Origin: Gammaproteobacteria bacterium
Lineage (GTDB): Bacteria; Pseudomonadota; Gammaproteobacteria; Steroidobacterales; Rariloculaceae
DNA length: 64,000 nucleotides
Assembly (NCBI GenBank): GCA_036381015.1
Contig: DASVDR010000024.1
Location: forward strand, 62,001-126,000
Reading direction: 5' to 3'
Shown: one piece after another, positions 8,067 through 17,433 of the stretch
Position numbering within the stretch: position 1 is the stretch's first letter
Layout of the letters: each line of letters starts with the position of its first letter
Notes under the pieces: generated by a model
The model's input: the letters and a program-made list of their open reading frames with translations, nothing else
What the model was told of the DNA's origin: nothing
The model's database searches: none
Position numbers and translations under genes: made by a program

Positions 8067-9856
8067 GGCGCCTCGCTCGCCGCGGTCTCGTCCGCGGCGT
8101 AAGGAATGATCAACGTCGACTTTTGCATGTCCCAGGCCCCGGTGGGGCAGCGTTCCGCGCAGAGACCGCAGTGAACGCACAGGTTCTCGTCTTTGACCAT
8201 CACGCGACCGGTCTGCTTCAGCGCCTCGGACACGTACAGCGGCTGATCGGGCTCGAGGCGCGGCGTCTTCAGCCGCGTCTCGAGATCGGGCAGATCGCCG
8301 TTCTGGGTGATCGTGAGGCAATCCACCGGGCAGATGTCGATGCACGCATCGCACTCGATGCAGAGATCCGCGGTGAAGACCGTCTGGAGGTCGCAGTTGA
8401 GGCACCGCTCGACCTCGGTGGCGACCTGGTCGACGGTGAAGCCGAGCTCGACCTCGATGTCGAGCTTACGGAAGCGCTCCCTCAGGGATACGTGCGGCAT
8501 CAGCCGCCGCTCCGACGGGTCGTAGCGGTTGCTGTAGCTCCACTCGTGAATGCCCATCTTCGCGCTCGACAGGTTGATTCCGCGCGGGAGCCGTTCGTCG
8601 AGCGGGCGCCCCTGGCAGCGCAAGTGGATCGAGATCGCGGCCTGATGCCCGTGCTCGACGGCCCAGATGATGTTCTTTGGCCCGAACGCCGCGTCGCCGC
8701 CGAAGAAGACGCCCGGAAGCGTGGATTCGAACGTGACCGGATCGACGACCGGCACGTCCCACTTGTCGAACTCGATGCCGAGATCGCGCTCGATCCAAGG
8801 AAACGCGTTCTCCTGGCCGATGGCGAGCACGACGTCGTCGCACGGAATGAAGACTTCCTCGAGGACGCGGCTGCCCGTGATTCGCCCGCGTTCGTCGAGG
8901 TCGTATTCGAGCTTGTCGAAGGTCATGCCGACCAGCTTGCCGTCGCGCAAGACGAACGCCTTCGGCGAGTGGTTGACGACGATCTCGACCCGCTCCTCCT
9001 CGGCGTCCTCGAGCTCCCAATCCGAAGCCTTGAAGAACTGCCGCGGCTTGCGCGCCATGACCTTCACGTCCTTCGCGCCGAGCCGGAGCGAGCTGCGGCA
9101 GCAGTCCATGGCCGTGTTGCCGACGCCGATGATCAGCACCCGCTCGCCAATCCGGTCGACGTGGCCGAAAGCGATCGACTCGAGCCACTGGATGCCGATG
9201 TGGATCCGGTCAGTGCCGTGCCGTCCCGGAAGCTCGAGGTCCTTGCCCTTCGGCGCGCCGCTGCCGACGAAGACCGCGTCGAAGCCCTGGCCGAGCAGCT
9301 CGCGCATGCTGTGGATGGGCGTCGACAGCCTGAGGTCGACGCCCATGTCGGTGATGTAGCGGATCTCCTCGTCGAGCACGGTGGCCGGGAGGCGGAACGC
9401 CGGGATGTTCGAGCGCATCAGCCCGCCGGGCTTGTCGAGCGCCTCGAAGATCACGCACTCGTAGCCGAGCGGCATCAGGTCGTTCGCGACGGTCAGCGAC
9501 GCGCAGCCGGCTCCGACGAGCGCAATGCGCTTGCCGTTCTTCGCGGCCGGCGCCTTCGGCAAGCGCGCTTCGATCTCACCGCGATTGTCCGCCGCGACCC
9601 GCTTCAGTCGGCAGATCGCGACAGGCTTCTCCTCGACGCGCCCTCGGCGGCAGGCCGGCTCGCACGGACGGTCGCAGACGCGCCCGAGAATGCCGGGGAA
9701 AACGTTCGACTGCCGATTGAGGAGATAGGCGTCGGCGAACCTGCCTTGCGCGATCAGCCGGATGTACTCGGGGACGTCGGTGTGGGCCGGGCACGCCCAC
9801 TGACAGTCGACGACGCGGTGGTAATACTCGGTTCCTTCGATCGGCGTCGGTTTCAT
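8045..9856 (-). CDS. GltD-like FAD/NAD(P) oxidoreductase with extra [4Fe-4S] motifs
   Basis: A 603-residue iron-sulfur flavoprotein. The N-terminal cysteine set (C18, C22, C61, C65, C69) matches the helical Fe-S domain of the glutamate synthase small subunit. A dinucleotide-binding fold follows (ALVGAGCASLTVAND), then a second one (LIIGVGNTAMDCCRSS) for NAD(P)H, and a GltD-type GDAAFGPKNIIWAVEHGHQAA block. Near the C-terminus are two ferredoxin motifs (CIECDACIDICP and CVHCGLCAERCP). As first gene of the operon it most likely links the 2-oxoacid oxidoreductase to the NAD(P)(H) pool, possibly through its own clusters in place of free ferredoxin. That coupling is inferred from position. Confidence 0.9.
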   Translation of the reverse strand: MKPTPIEGTEYYHRVVDCQWACPAHTDVPEYIRLIAQGRFADAYLLNRQSNVFPGILGRVCDRPCEPACRRGRVEEKPVAICRLKRVAADNRGEIEARLPKAPAAKNGKRIALVGAGCASLTVANDLMPLGYECVIFEALDKPGGLMRSNIPAFRLPATVLDEEIRYITDMGVDLRLSTPIHSMRELLGQGFDAVFVGSGAPKGKDLELPGRHGTDRIHIGIQWLESIAFGHVDRIGERVLIIGVGNTAMDCCRSSLRLGAKDVKVMARKPRQFFKASDWELEDAEEERVEIVVNHSPKAFVLRDGKLVGMTFDKLEYDLDERGRITGSRVLEEVFIPCDDVVLAIGQENAFPWIERDLGIEFDKWDVPVVDPVTFESTLPGVFFGGDAAFGPKNIIWAVEHGHQAAISIHLRCQGRPLDERLPRGINLSSAKMGIHEWSYSNRYDPSERRLMPHVSLRERFRKLDIEVELGFTVDQVATEVERCLNCDLQTVFTADLCIECDACIDICPVDCLTITQNGDLPDLETRLKTPRLEPDQPLYVSEALKQTGRVMVKDENLCVHCGLCAERCPTGAWDMQKSTLIIPYAADETAASEAPCRRKTG

Positions 9857-10347
9857 CGGCTGCGGCCTCGTCCAAGGCGGCCACTGGCGCCGGCGGGAGA
9901 TCGGGCAGGTTTTACGGCGCGCGCTCCGCGCCGGCGACGATACAGCATACGATACTCGACTCCGGCCGATCCGCTGCGCTTATGTTGAACCTGGGCGTGG
10001 GAGAGGCGGCCCTCAACGAGGGATGGGACGGTCGACGGATGTGCGCCGGCAGACTCCGAGCACGTTCGGCGCGCCGCCGGACCGCGAGCCGCGAGCGCTC
10101 GGCCTTCGCAGAGCGGCTCCTGCTTCGTCCATGCAACAACACGCTGTGGAAGGCGAATCGTTCATCGATATTTCGGGGGCTGGCGCGCCATTATAGACGT
10201 GGGTACCTGCGCCACAAGATCCACGCTCGACGAGGCGGCCGGCGCGCGGGCCCGGCGGAGGCCCGCCCGCCCCCGCTCGGGGCAGGAACCGGGCCCGCCT
10301 CGGGCGGTCTACATTCGACCGTTTCGTTCCTCCTTTCCCGGCGTAGA
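9857..10347. other. 491-bp divergent intergenic region without a supported gene
   Basis: This separates the minus-strand oxidoreductase operon from the plus-strand TPR genes. The downstream open frame extends back to 9982, but the added sequence is arginine-rich and lacks conserved character. Two GTATCGT-type repeats occur on the minus strand at about 9940-9960, where the operon promoter would be expected. A TTATAG hexamer lies near 10192. The last 100 bp are very GC-rich with local inverted repeats. I find no convincing promoter or RNA gene. Confidence 0.5.
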
Positions 10348-11904
10348 ATGGCCCGGATGATCTCGCGACCGAGCAGTGCACGGAAGCGGCGCTGCGGAAC
10401 CCTCGGCCTGCTGTCGCTCGGCGTTGCGTGCGTCACGTTTTCCCTCGGAAGCGTCGCGCAGCAGACGGAAGAGCCTCCCGCAGGCGGCACGGAGCCGGCG
10501 GCCGAGACCGATGCTTCGCCGCCGGAGAGCGGCGGCGGGCCTTCCGCGGACGAGGCCGCGCCCGGATCCGACTCGATCGGCGACGGCGCCGACGTCGAGG
10601 AGACGGCCGAAGCCGATTCCGGCCGGCAGCCCCACGAGGCCGGTTCGACCGGGCAGCCCGACGAAGGCGACGTCGCGAGCCTCGAGACGCAGCCTCCGGT
10701 CACTCGCCTCGAGGCGCTGCTCGAGCTGAACCGGCTCGCGGAGGAGGAGCGCTACGACGATGCGCTGCCGATCGCCGAGCGGTTCGTCGCGCTCACCGAG
10801 GACGAGTTCGGCGCGGAAAGCCTCGAGGCCGCGGAAGCGTATGCGCGGGCCGGCCGCGTTCAGAGCAAGGCCGAGGAGCATGAGCTCGCCGAGCAGAGCT
10901 ACCTTCACGCCGTCGAGCTGATCCGTAACATCGACGGCACGTTTTCCGAGCGCGCGATCTCGCCGCTGATGGGCCTCGGCGACAGCTACCAGGCTGCGGG
11001 TCAGTACCTGAACGCGATTACGGCGTACAACGAGGCGCGCACGATCAACCGCCGCGTGTTCGGGCTCCTGAACGAGGGGCAGATTCCGATTCTCGATCGG
11101 CTCACCGAGTCTTTCAGGGGCCTCAATCAATACGAGGAAGCCGACGCTCGGCAGCGCGAGATTCTGCATCTCGCGGAGCGCAACTACGAAGAAGGCTCGC
11201 CCGAGTATCTCGAGGCGATCTATCGCTACGCCGGCTGGCTGCGGGAAAGCGGCCGCTACACCGACGAGCGCTCGGAGTACGCCCGGGCGATGCGAATCAT
11301 TCGCGACCGCTACGGCAAGGAAAGCCCGTATCTCGCCCGCCCGCTCAGGGAGACGGCCAACAGCTATCGCACGCAGCGGCTGCTCGACAATCAGGGCATC
11401 AGCTCGCTCCGCTCGGCGCTCGAGCTCCTCGATCAGCAAGGCGGCGGCGATCCCCTCATCCGGGCGGAGGTGTTGCGCGACCTCGGCGACTGGGAAGTCG
11501 CGTTCAGCAAGGTCGAGCCCGACCTTTCGAGCTACCTGACCGCGTGGCAGCTGCTCGGGGAGGTCGAGAACGGCGACGAGCTGCGCGCGCAGTGGTTCGG
11601 CGAGCTCACCAATGTCTTTGGGGAGCCGATCAGCCAGCGCGGCTTGAGCGACGACCCGGACGCGCTGTCGGGATTCGTGATCGTGCAGTTCGGCGTCGAC
11701 CGCTTCGGCAAGCCGGAGAACGTCCGGATCGCCAGATCCGAGCCGCCGGGCTTCAAGGACGAGGCGGTGCTGCGAGCGGTCAGGCGATGGCGCTTTCGGC
11801 CGTACATCGAGAACGGCGTGATCGTTCCGAAGGAGTCGGTCGCGCTTCAGTTCAACTACCGGTACCTCCCCAATGAAGAGGACGACGAGGACGAGGGCGA
11901 GTGA
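10348..11904 (+). CDS. Secreted TPR protein with TonB-C-like domain (paralogue 1)
   Basis: A 518-residue protein with an N-terminal signal sequence (basic start, then LGLLSLGVACVTFSLGSVAQ). A low-complexity Glu/Ala/Gly/Pro linker covers roughly residues 38-110. The middle is a tetratricopeptide-like array (about 115-420) with repeats such as AEAYARAGRVQSKAEEHELAEQSYLHA. The C-terminal ~85 residues (GFVIVQFGVDRFGKPENVRI ... RRWRFRPYIENG) resemble the TonB C-terminal fold, which contacts outer-membrane or peptidoglycan partners. It lacks the proline-rich membrane anchor and ExbBD-binding helix of true TonB, so it is unlikely to transduce energy. It overlaps the next gene by 32 bp. A shorter start at 10357 is possible. 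Confidence 0.82.
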   Translation: MARMISRPSSARKRRCGTLGLLSLGVACVTFSLGSVAQQTEEPPAGGTEPAAETDASPPESGGGPSADEAAPGSDSIGDGADVEETAEADSGRQPHEAGSTGQPDEGDVASLETQPPVTRLEALLELNRLAEEERYDDALPIAERFVALTEDEFGAESLEAAEAYARAGRVQSKAEEHELAEQSYLHAVELIRNIDGTFSERAISPLMGLGDSYQAAGQYLNAITAYNEARTINRRVFGLLNEGQIPILDRLTESFRGLNQYEEADARQREILHLAERNYEEGSPEYLEAIYRYAGWLRESGRYTDERSEYARAMRIIRDRYGKESPYLARPLRETANSYRTQRLLDNQGISSLRSALELLDQQGGGDPLIRAEVLRDLGDWEVAFSKVEPDLSSYLTAWQLLGEVENGDELRAQWFGELTNVFGEPISQRGLSDDPDALSGFVIVQFGVDRFGKPENVRIARSEPPGFKDEAVLRAVRRWRFRPYIENGVIVPKESVALQFNYRYLPNEEDDEDEGE

Positions 11905-13192
11905 CGGCCTCCGGCCGGTCCTCGGCTTGCTGTGGGCGCTCGCGCTCCCGGCCCTGGCGCAATCCCCCGACGACGCGCCGCCTCCCGCGGGCGCGGCGGC
12001 GGAGGAGCAGACGGCCGGCGTCGACAGCCTCCGACGGATCCGCGACGCCCTCGTCGCCGCCGGCGACTTCGACGCGGCGCTCGCACCCGCGCGGCAGCTG
12101 GTCGACCGGCTTCGCGCCGACGGCGATCCGGCCCTGCCGCATGCGCTCGCGCAGCTCGCACGCATCCAGGCCGAGCTCGACGACTTCGAGTCCGCCGAGC
12201 TGAACTACCTCGAAGCCATCGACCTGATCTCGACCGCCGAGGGCGAGTTCTCGATCACCCTCGTGGAGCCCTACCAGGGGCTCGGACGCACGTACATCAA
12301 GAACCGGCAGTTCGTCGAGGCGATCACTGCGCTCGAGCAGGCGCAGCACGTCAGCCAGCGCAACCTCGGCCTGTACAACGTGTCGCAATCGGAGCTGCTG
12401 GACGACCTCACGACCGCGCACCTCGGCCTCGGCGACACCGTGACGGCCGAGCAGCTCCAGGTCGAGCGGCTCGAGAACGCGGTGCGCCGCTTCGGGGAGA
12501 ACGATCCCCAGGTGATCCCGTACCGCTACGAGCTCGCGGCGTACTACGAGCAATCGCGGATGCGCGGCGCCGCGCGGGAACAGTACGAGGAGGTGGTGGC
12601 GACGCTCGAAGCGCTGCCGGACGGCGGCGACGAGGCGTTGCTCGCACCCCTCAGGCGACTGATGCGCATCGAGCTCGTTCTCGGCGACACGGAGGACGCG
12701 CGGACGAGGCTGGTCGAGATTCTGAACCGCCGCCCCGACCTCCCTCCGGCCGAGCGCGCGCGCTCGCTCGTAGCGCTCGGCGACTGGGCCGTCGCCCGCA
12801 ACGACCCGGAAGGCGCGCGGTCGTACTACGCCGACGCGTATGCGCTGCTTCGGGACGTCCCCGAGGAGCTCGAGGCCGCGTTCGCGCGGCCGGCGATGCT
12901 CGACTTCGTCGCGCCGCTGACGGACGTCGACCGCGGCACCCGCGCGCGCCCGTATACGTGGGGGACGATCGTCGTCGGGTTCGACGTCACGGCGAACGGC
13001 CGCCCGTCGAACGTCCGCATCGTATCGGCGCAGCCGCCGGGAGTGGTCGACGACGAGTACGTGCGGCGCGTCCGCGAGACGCATTTTCGGCCGCGCGTCG
13101 TGGACGGGGTGCCGGTCGCAACCACCGGCGTCCGCTTCACGCACTACTTCCGCTACTACGTCGACCCGGACGAGGACGACGAAGAAAGCTGA
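11873..13192 (+). CDS. Secreted TPR protein with TonB-C-like domain (paralogue 2)
   Basis: A 439-residue paralogue of the preceding protein: signal peptide (GLLWALALPALAQ), short linker, TPR-like repeats (about residues 50-330) and a C-terminal TonB-C-like domain (TIVVGFDVTANGRPSNVRIV ... ETHFRPRVVDGVPV). Both proteins share the motif of a small loop plus PSNVRI/PENVRI, the PPG element and the xxFRP strand. Its start lies inside the upstream gene, so translation is probably coupled. Both end in Asp/Glu-rich tails (DPDEDDEES; NEEDDEDEGE). A periplasmic scaffold or adaptor role is inferred from the domains; no substrate is evident. Confidence 0.82.
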   Translation: MKRTTRTRASDGLRPVLGLLWALALPALAQSPDDAPPPAGAAAEEQTAGVDSLRRIRDALVAAGDFDAALAPARQLVDRLRADGDPALPHALAQLARIQAELDDFESAELNYLEAIDLISTAEGEFSITLVEPYQGLGRTYIKNRQFVEAITALEQAQHVSQRNLGLYNVSQSELLDDLTTAHLGLGDTVTAEQLQVERLENAVRRFGENDPQVIPYRYELAAYYEQSRMRGAAREQYEEVVATLEALPDGGDEALLAPLRRLMRIELVLGDTEDARTRLVEILNRRPDLPPAERARSLVALGDWAVARNDPEGARSYYADAYALLRDVPEELEAAFARPAMLDFVAPLTDVDRGTRARPYTWGTIVVGFDVTANGRPSNVRIVSAQPPGVVDDEYVRRVRETHFRPRVVDGVPVATTGVRFTHYFRYYVDPDEDDEES

Positions 13193-13213
13193 GCCGGCGG
13201 CCGCGAGCGTCCG

Positions 13214-14200
13214 ATGCGTGCGATGGTCAGCGAACGCCCCGGTGCACCGCTCGTGCCGCACGACCTTCCGCGGCCGGCGCCCGCCGCTGACCGGCTGCTG
13301 ATCGAGATCGAGGCCTGCGCGGTATGCCGGACGGATCTTCACGTCGTCGACGGCGAGCTGCCGGGGGTGCCGTATCCGGTCGTGCCGGGTCACCAGATCG
13401 TCGGGCGCGTGGCGAAGGACGGCGCGGCCGGCTCCTTCGCCGCCGGCGATCGCGTCGGCGTTCCTTGGCTCGGCTATGCGTGCGGCCATTGCCGCTATTG
13501 CGTCTCAGGTCGCGAGAACCTCTGCGACCGCGCCGCGTTCACCGGCTACACGCTGCCCGGCGGGTACGCGGAGTGCGTCGCCGTCGACCCCGCTTTCGCG
13601 TTCGCGTTGAGCGGCGAGGCTTCGGCAGCCGATCTCGCGCCGCTCCTTTGCGCGGGCATGATCGGCTATCGTGCGCTGCGCATGTGCGGAGAAGCCGAGC
13701 ACGTCGGCCTCTACGGGTTCGGCGCGGCCGCGCACCTGCTCGCGCAGGTGTTGCGCCACCAGGGCCGCGCGTTCTATGCGTTCACGAGAGCCGGCGATAC
13801 GGCCGCTCAGCGCTCGGCCGAGGCCCTCGGCGCACGCTGGGCGGGCGACTCCGACCGGCGTCCCGACCGGGCGCTCGACGCCGCGATCGTCTTCGCGCCG
13901 GTCGGCGCGCTCGTGCCGGCCGCGCTGCGCGCGGTCGCGAAGGGCGGCATCGTCGTCTGCGCGGGGATACACATGTCGGACATCCCGGCGATGCCGTATT
14001 CGCTTTTGTGGGAGGAGCGGCAGCTGCGGTCCGTCGCGAACCTGACGCGGGCCGACGGCGCCGAGCTGCTGGCCTTCGCCGCGCGCTTCCCGCTGCAGAC
14101 GCGCGTCACGCGCTATCCGCTCGCGGATGCGAACCGGGCGCTCGAGGATCTGCGCGAGGGCCGCTTCACGGGCAGCGCCGTGCTTTGCGTCGACGCTTGA
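13214..14200 (+). CDS. Zinc-dependent alcohol dehydrogenase family protein
   Basis: A 328-residue medium-chain dehydrogenase. Catalytic-zinc ligands are visible as Cys38 (CAVCRTDLHVVDGELP) and His60 (VVPGHQIVG). The four structural-zinc cysteines lie in CGHCRYCVSGRENLC (90, 93, 96, 104). The nucleotide-binding turn reads GLYGFGAAAHLL, a GxGxxA-type loop. The pattern matches the AdhA-like group acting on short alcohols or aldehydes. It follows the TPR pair by 21 bp on the same strand; a functional link is not obvious. Confidence 0.9.
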   Translation: MRAMVSERPGAPLVPHDLPRPAPAADRLLIEIEACAVCRTDLHVVDGELPGVPYPVVPGHQIVGRVAKDGAAGSFAAGDRVGVPWLGYACGHCRYCVSGRENLCDRAAFTGYTLPGGYAECVAVDPAFAFALSGEASAADLAPLLCAGMIGYRALRMCGEAEHVGLYGFGAAAHLLAQVLRHQGRAFYAFTRAGDTAAQRSAEALGARWAGDSDRRPDRALDAAIVFAPVGALVPAALRAVAKGGIVVCAGIHMSDIPAMPYSLLWEERQLRSVANLTRADGAELLAFAARFPLQTRVTRYPLADANRALEDLREGRFTGSAVLCVDA

Positions 14201-14307
14201 CGCGGGCGGACGCGACGCGCGCGGGAGCGGCCGGGCCGCGCTCGCCTGTTCCGGCGCGCCGAAAGCCGGTAAGCTCGTCCTCCGAGTCGACGAGCGCGAG
14301 AGCCGAC

Positions 14308-15249
14308 GTGGCGAACGGCAAGCAAATACTGTGTGTCGTCGATCCCGCCGCGGAAGAGCAGCCGGCGCGCGACCGCGCCGCTCGGCTCGCGAAGGCCTGC
14401 GGCGCGAGCCTGGAGCTCTTCGTCTGCGACTACGACCAGCATCTTGCGGGCGGCAAGCTCTTCGACTCGAAGAGCCTCGAGAAAGCGCGGCAAAGCCTGC
14501 TGCAAGAGCACGTCGAGCGGCTCGAGAAGCGCGCGCAAGCGCTGATCGAGCAGGGTCTCGACGTGACGGTGGATGCGCGCTGGGGCCGTCCGCTCGACCG
14601 TGAGATCGTGCGCAAGGTCGTCGAGACCCGGCCGCTGCTCGTGGCGAAGGACACGCGCTACCAACCCGGCCTGCGGCGCACGCTGCTGTCGAACGCGGAC
14701 TGGAATCTGATCCGCTCGTGCCCGGTGCCGTTGCTGCTCGTCAAGCCCGGTCCGCTCGCGGACGTGCCGCAGATCGTCGCCGCCGTGGATCCGGTCCACG
14801 AGCACGACAAGCCGGCGGAGCTCGATCAGGCGATCCTCGCGTTCGCGACGGAGCTGACGACGGCGCTCCGCGGCCGCCTGCACGTGCTGCACGCGTACGA
14901 TGCGGCGCCGTTGATCGCCGCGGCCGCCGCCGGGCCCGCGGGCGCCGTCGCGCCGATCCAGGAGGTCAGCGCAAGCCTCGAGCACGAGCATCGCGCGGCC
15001 CTCGACGCGCTCCTTCGCGGCTTCGCGATCCCGGCGTCGGACGTCCACTTCCGTCAGGGGGTTGCCGATCGCGTGCTCGTCGATGCGGCGGCCGAGCTTT
15101 GCGCCGATTTCGTCGTGATGGGCGCCGTGTCGCGGAGCGGTTTGAAGCGGGTATTCGTCGGCAGCACGGCCGAGCGTGTTCTCGACCGGCTGCCTTGCGA
15201 TTTGATCGTCGTGAAGCCGCCGGGCTTTCAAGCGGCGCCGCCGGATTGA
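14308..15249 (+). CDS. uspE: Tandem-domain universal stress protein (UspE-like)
   Basis: A 313-residue cytoplasmic protein of two Usp domains (about residues 1-150 and 155-305). The second domain keeps the ATP-binding glycine pattern G-2x-G-9x-G-S (MGAVSRSGLKRVFVGSTAERV), while the first lacks the clean motif, as is usual in UspE. The length agrees with the ~315-residue UspE family. I chose the GTG at 14308 because the conserved start (NGKQILCVVDP) follows at once; the frame upstream is an antisense-type extension into the dehydrogenase region. UspE proteins are associated with stress survival and, in enterics, with motility or aggregation. Confidence 0.88.
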   Translation: MANGKQILCVVDPAAEEQPARDRAARLAKACGASLELFVCDYDQHLAGGKLFDSKSLEKARQSLLQEHVERLEKRAQALIEQGLDVTVDARWGRPLDREIVRKVVETRPLLVAKDTRYQPGLRRTLLSNADWNLIRSCPVPLLLVKPGPLADVPQIVAAVDPVHEHDKPAELDQAILAFATELTTALRGRLHVLHAYDAAPLIAAAAAGPAGAVAPIQEVSASLEHEHRAALDALLRGFAIPASDVHFRQGVADRVLVDAAAELCADFVVMGAVSRSGLKRVFVGSTAERVLDRLPCDLIVVKPPGFQAAPPD

Positions 15250-15368
15250 CGGAACCGGCTGCGCGGGGGGGACAGTATGAATTTTTGTGAAGCCGGGGCC
15301 CGCGGCCCTTCCGGCGCTCTTCGCGCGGGCGCCGGGTTGTGGCAATTTGCGGCCGTCGGACGATTCCA

Positions 15369-16067
15369 ATGACGGCGAACCGCGTACTGATCATCGACGA
15401 CGATGTCCGTCTCACCGAGATGCTCGCCGAATACCTCGCGCCGGAAGGGCTCTCGGTCACGTCGTTCGCGAACGGCTCGCTCGGCTTGCGAGAGGCGCAG
15501 ACCGGCGAGTACGACCTGATCGTCCTCGACGTGATGCTGCCCGGGCTCTCGGGATTCGAGGTGCTGAGGCAGCTGCGCGAGTCGGGATCGAACACGCCGG
15601 TGCTGATGCTCACGGCGCGCGGCGACGACGTCGATCGCATCGTCGGCCTCGAGATGGGTGCGGACGATTACCTGCCGAAGCCGTTCAACCCCCGGGAGCT
15701 GCTCGCGCGGATCAAGGCGGTGCTGCGAAGAACGGTCGAGTCGGAGCAGGACGACGTCGTCGAGCTCGAGGTCGGGCCGCTGAAGGCGCATCTTCAGCGC
15801 CGAGAGGCTTGGCTCGACGGCCAGCCGCTGCGGCTGACGAACGCGGAGTTCGTCATTATCGCCACGCTGATGCGCGCCGCGGGCGACGTCGTCTCGCGAG
15901 AGACGCTGACACGGACCGCGCTCGGCCGGCGACTGCTGCCCGACGACCGAAGCCTCGACACGCACATCAGCAATCTGCGCAAGAAGCTCGGTCAAGAGGC
16001 CAGCGACGGAATGCAGATCCGCAGCGTCCGCGGCAGCGGGTACGTGCTCGTGCCGCCGTCGGAGTAG
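15369..16067 (+). CDS. OmpR-family response regulator (CpxR/RstA type)
   Basis: A 232-residue transcription factor with an N-terminal receiver domain and a C-terminal winged helix. Acidic pocket residues occur in IIDDD, the phospho-acceptor is Asp54 (IVLDVMLPG) and the conserved lysine is Lys104 (PKPFNPREL). The DNA-binding domain ends with LDTHISNLRKKLG...IRSVRGSGYVLV. I use the ATG at 15369 because the receiver begins right after it. The sensor kinase follows 4 bp after the stop. The target regulon cannot be deduced, and I saw no CpxR-like box just upstream. Confidence 0.93.
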   Translation: MTANRVLIIDDDVRLTEMLAEYLAPEGLSVTSFANGSLGLREAQTGEYDLIVLDVMLPGLSGFEVLRQLRESGSNTPVLMLTARGDDVDRIVGLEMGADDYLPKPFNPRELLARIKAVLRRTVESEQDDVVELEVGPLKAHLQRREAWLDGQPLRLTNAEFVIIATLMRAAGDVVSRETLTRTALGRRLLPDDRSLDTHISNLRKKLGQEASDGMQIRSVRGSGYVLVPPSE

Positions 16068-16071
16068 GACG

Positions 16072-17433
16072 ATGAACCTTTTCTGGAAACTGTTCGCGTC
16101 GTTCGGGATAGCGATGGCCGTGACGCTCGCGGGCACCGTCTACGTGAGCTTCAAGCTCGCCGAGCAAGCTTTCGATCAGCTGAACTTCGAAGGTCGCGAG
16201 CGGATCATCCAAGAAGCGGCGACCGCCCTTCAGGAGGGCGGCGAGTCCGCCCTGCGCCTCTGGATGCTGCGCAACCCGCGTCCGGCGCCGCGCATCGCGC
16301 TGCTCGTCCTCGACGATCACGGTAACGAGCTGCTCGGCCGCATGCCGCCGCCGTACGTGATGAGGCTTCTCCGGCAGGAACCGTTCCGCTCGGCGAAGCG
16401 TCCGCCGAACGTGCGGCTCGCGCAGCCGACGCCGGAGATCGAAGGGCCGGACGGGCGGGAGTACCGGCTCGTGTTCGCACGCGCGCCGGTCACGTTCCTC
16501 GGCATCCTGACGTGGCCGGGCACGCAGCTCGCGGTGCTGACGATCGCGATCATCGTGGCCGCGCTCACGTCATTCGCGTTCGCCCGCTACCTGTCGTCGC
16601 CGATCGTCAAGCTGCAAAAGGCCACGCGCGCCCTCGCGGCCGGCGCGCTCGACACGCGGGTCGGGCCGCCCGTCAACCGAAGGCGCGACGAGACCGGGCG
16701 GCTTGCCCGCGACTTCGACGCGATGGCGGAGCGGATGCAGGCGCTCGTGACGGACAAGGAGGAGCTGCTGCGGGACGTGTCGCACGAGTTCCGTTCGCCG
16801 CTCGCGCGCATTCGCGTCGCGCTCGCGCTCGCCCAGCGGCGTGCCGGCGAAGCGGCCGCCCCCGACCTCGCCCGGATCGAGCAGGAGACCGAGCGGCTGA
16901 ACGAGCTCGTCGGGCAGGTCATGATGCTGACTCGCCTGCGGACGGAGACCGAGCCGCGACGCGTTCCGGTCGTGATTGCCGACGTCGTCGCGGCGGTCAT
17001 CGAGGATGCGCGCTTCGAGCACCCCGACGCGACGATTCGCTACACCGCGGCCCAGGTCCAGGCCGTCCTCGGCGACCCGGCCGGCCTGAAGAGCGCGTTC
17101 GAGAACGTCCTCCGCAACGCGCTGGCGCATGCGGGCATCGACAAGCCCGTCGACGTCATCGTCGGCGGAACGGCCAAAGAAGTGTTCGTGCGCGTGCTCG
17201 ATCACGGGCCGGGCGTTCCGGCCGAGGACGTCGAGCGGATCTTCGAGCCGTTCTTCCGGGTCGACGAAAGCCGCGACCATCAGTCCGACGGGCAAGGCAT
17301 CGGTCTCGCGATCACCGCGCGGGTCATGGAGCTGCACGGCGGCCGCGCGGTCGCCCGGAACCGCCCGGAAGGCGGTCTCGAGGTGGAGCTGGTCGTGCCC
17401 GTCGAGCCTCCGGGGGCCGGTCAGAGACTGTAG
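16072..17433 (+). CDS. Membrane sensor histidine kinase (CpxA-like)
   Basis: A 453-residue kinase: N-terminal transmembrane helix (about residues 8-28), a periplasmic loop of about 120 residues, a second helix (TQLAVLTIAIIVAALTSFAFA, about 151-171), a HAMP region, the H-box with His238 (RDVSHEFRSPLARIR), and an HATPase domain with N-box (FENVLRNALAHA), DHGPGVP and GQGIGLAI motifs. It should phosphorylate the regulator encoded just upstream in response to an envelope signal. Its stop lies 13 bp inside the 3' end of the convergent ammonium transporter gene. Confidence 0.93.
   Translation: MNLFWKLFASFGIAMAVTLAGTVYVSFKLAEQAFDQLNFEGRERIIQEAATALQEGGESALRLWMLRNPRPAPRIALLVLDDHGNELLGRMPPPYVMRLLRQEPFRSAKRPPNVRLAQPTPEIEGPDGREYRLVFARAPVTFLGILTWPGTQLAVLTIAIIVAALTSFAFARYLSSPIVKLQKATRALAAGALDTRVGPPVNRRRDETGRLARDFDAMAERMQALVTDKEELLRDVSHEFRSPLARIRVALALAQRRAGEAAAPDLARIEQETERLNELVGQVMMLTRLRTETEPRRVPVVIADVVAAVIEDARFEHPDATIRYTAAQVQAVLGDPAGLKSAFENVLRNALAHAGIDKPVDVIVGGTAKEVFVRVLDHGPGVPAEDVERIFEPFFRVDESRDHQSDGQGIGLAITARVMELHGGRAVARNRPEGGLEVELVVPVEPPGAGQRL

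Noticed and set aside
8123-9988. 621-codon plus-strand frame
   Set aside because: It mirrors the GltD-like gene on the other strand and has antisense-type composition.
9982-10347. Upstream extension of the first TPR gene
   Set aside because: No conserved sequence and heavy arginine content; the signal peptide begins at 10348.
10309-12165. 618-codon minus-strand frame
   Set aside because: Antisense of the TPR genes, whose signal peptides and TonB-C ends are convincing.
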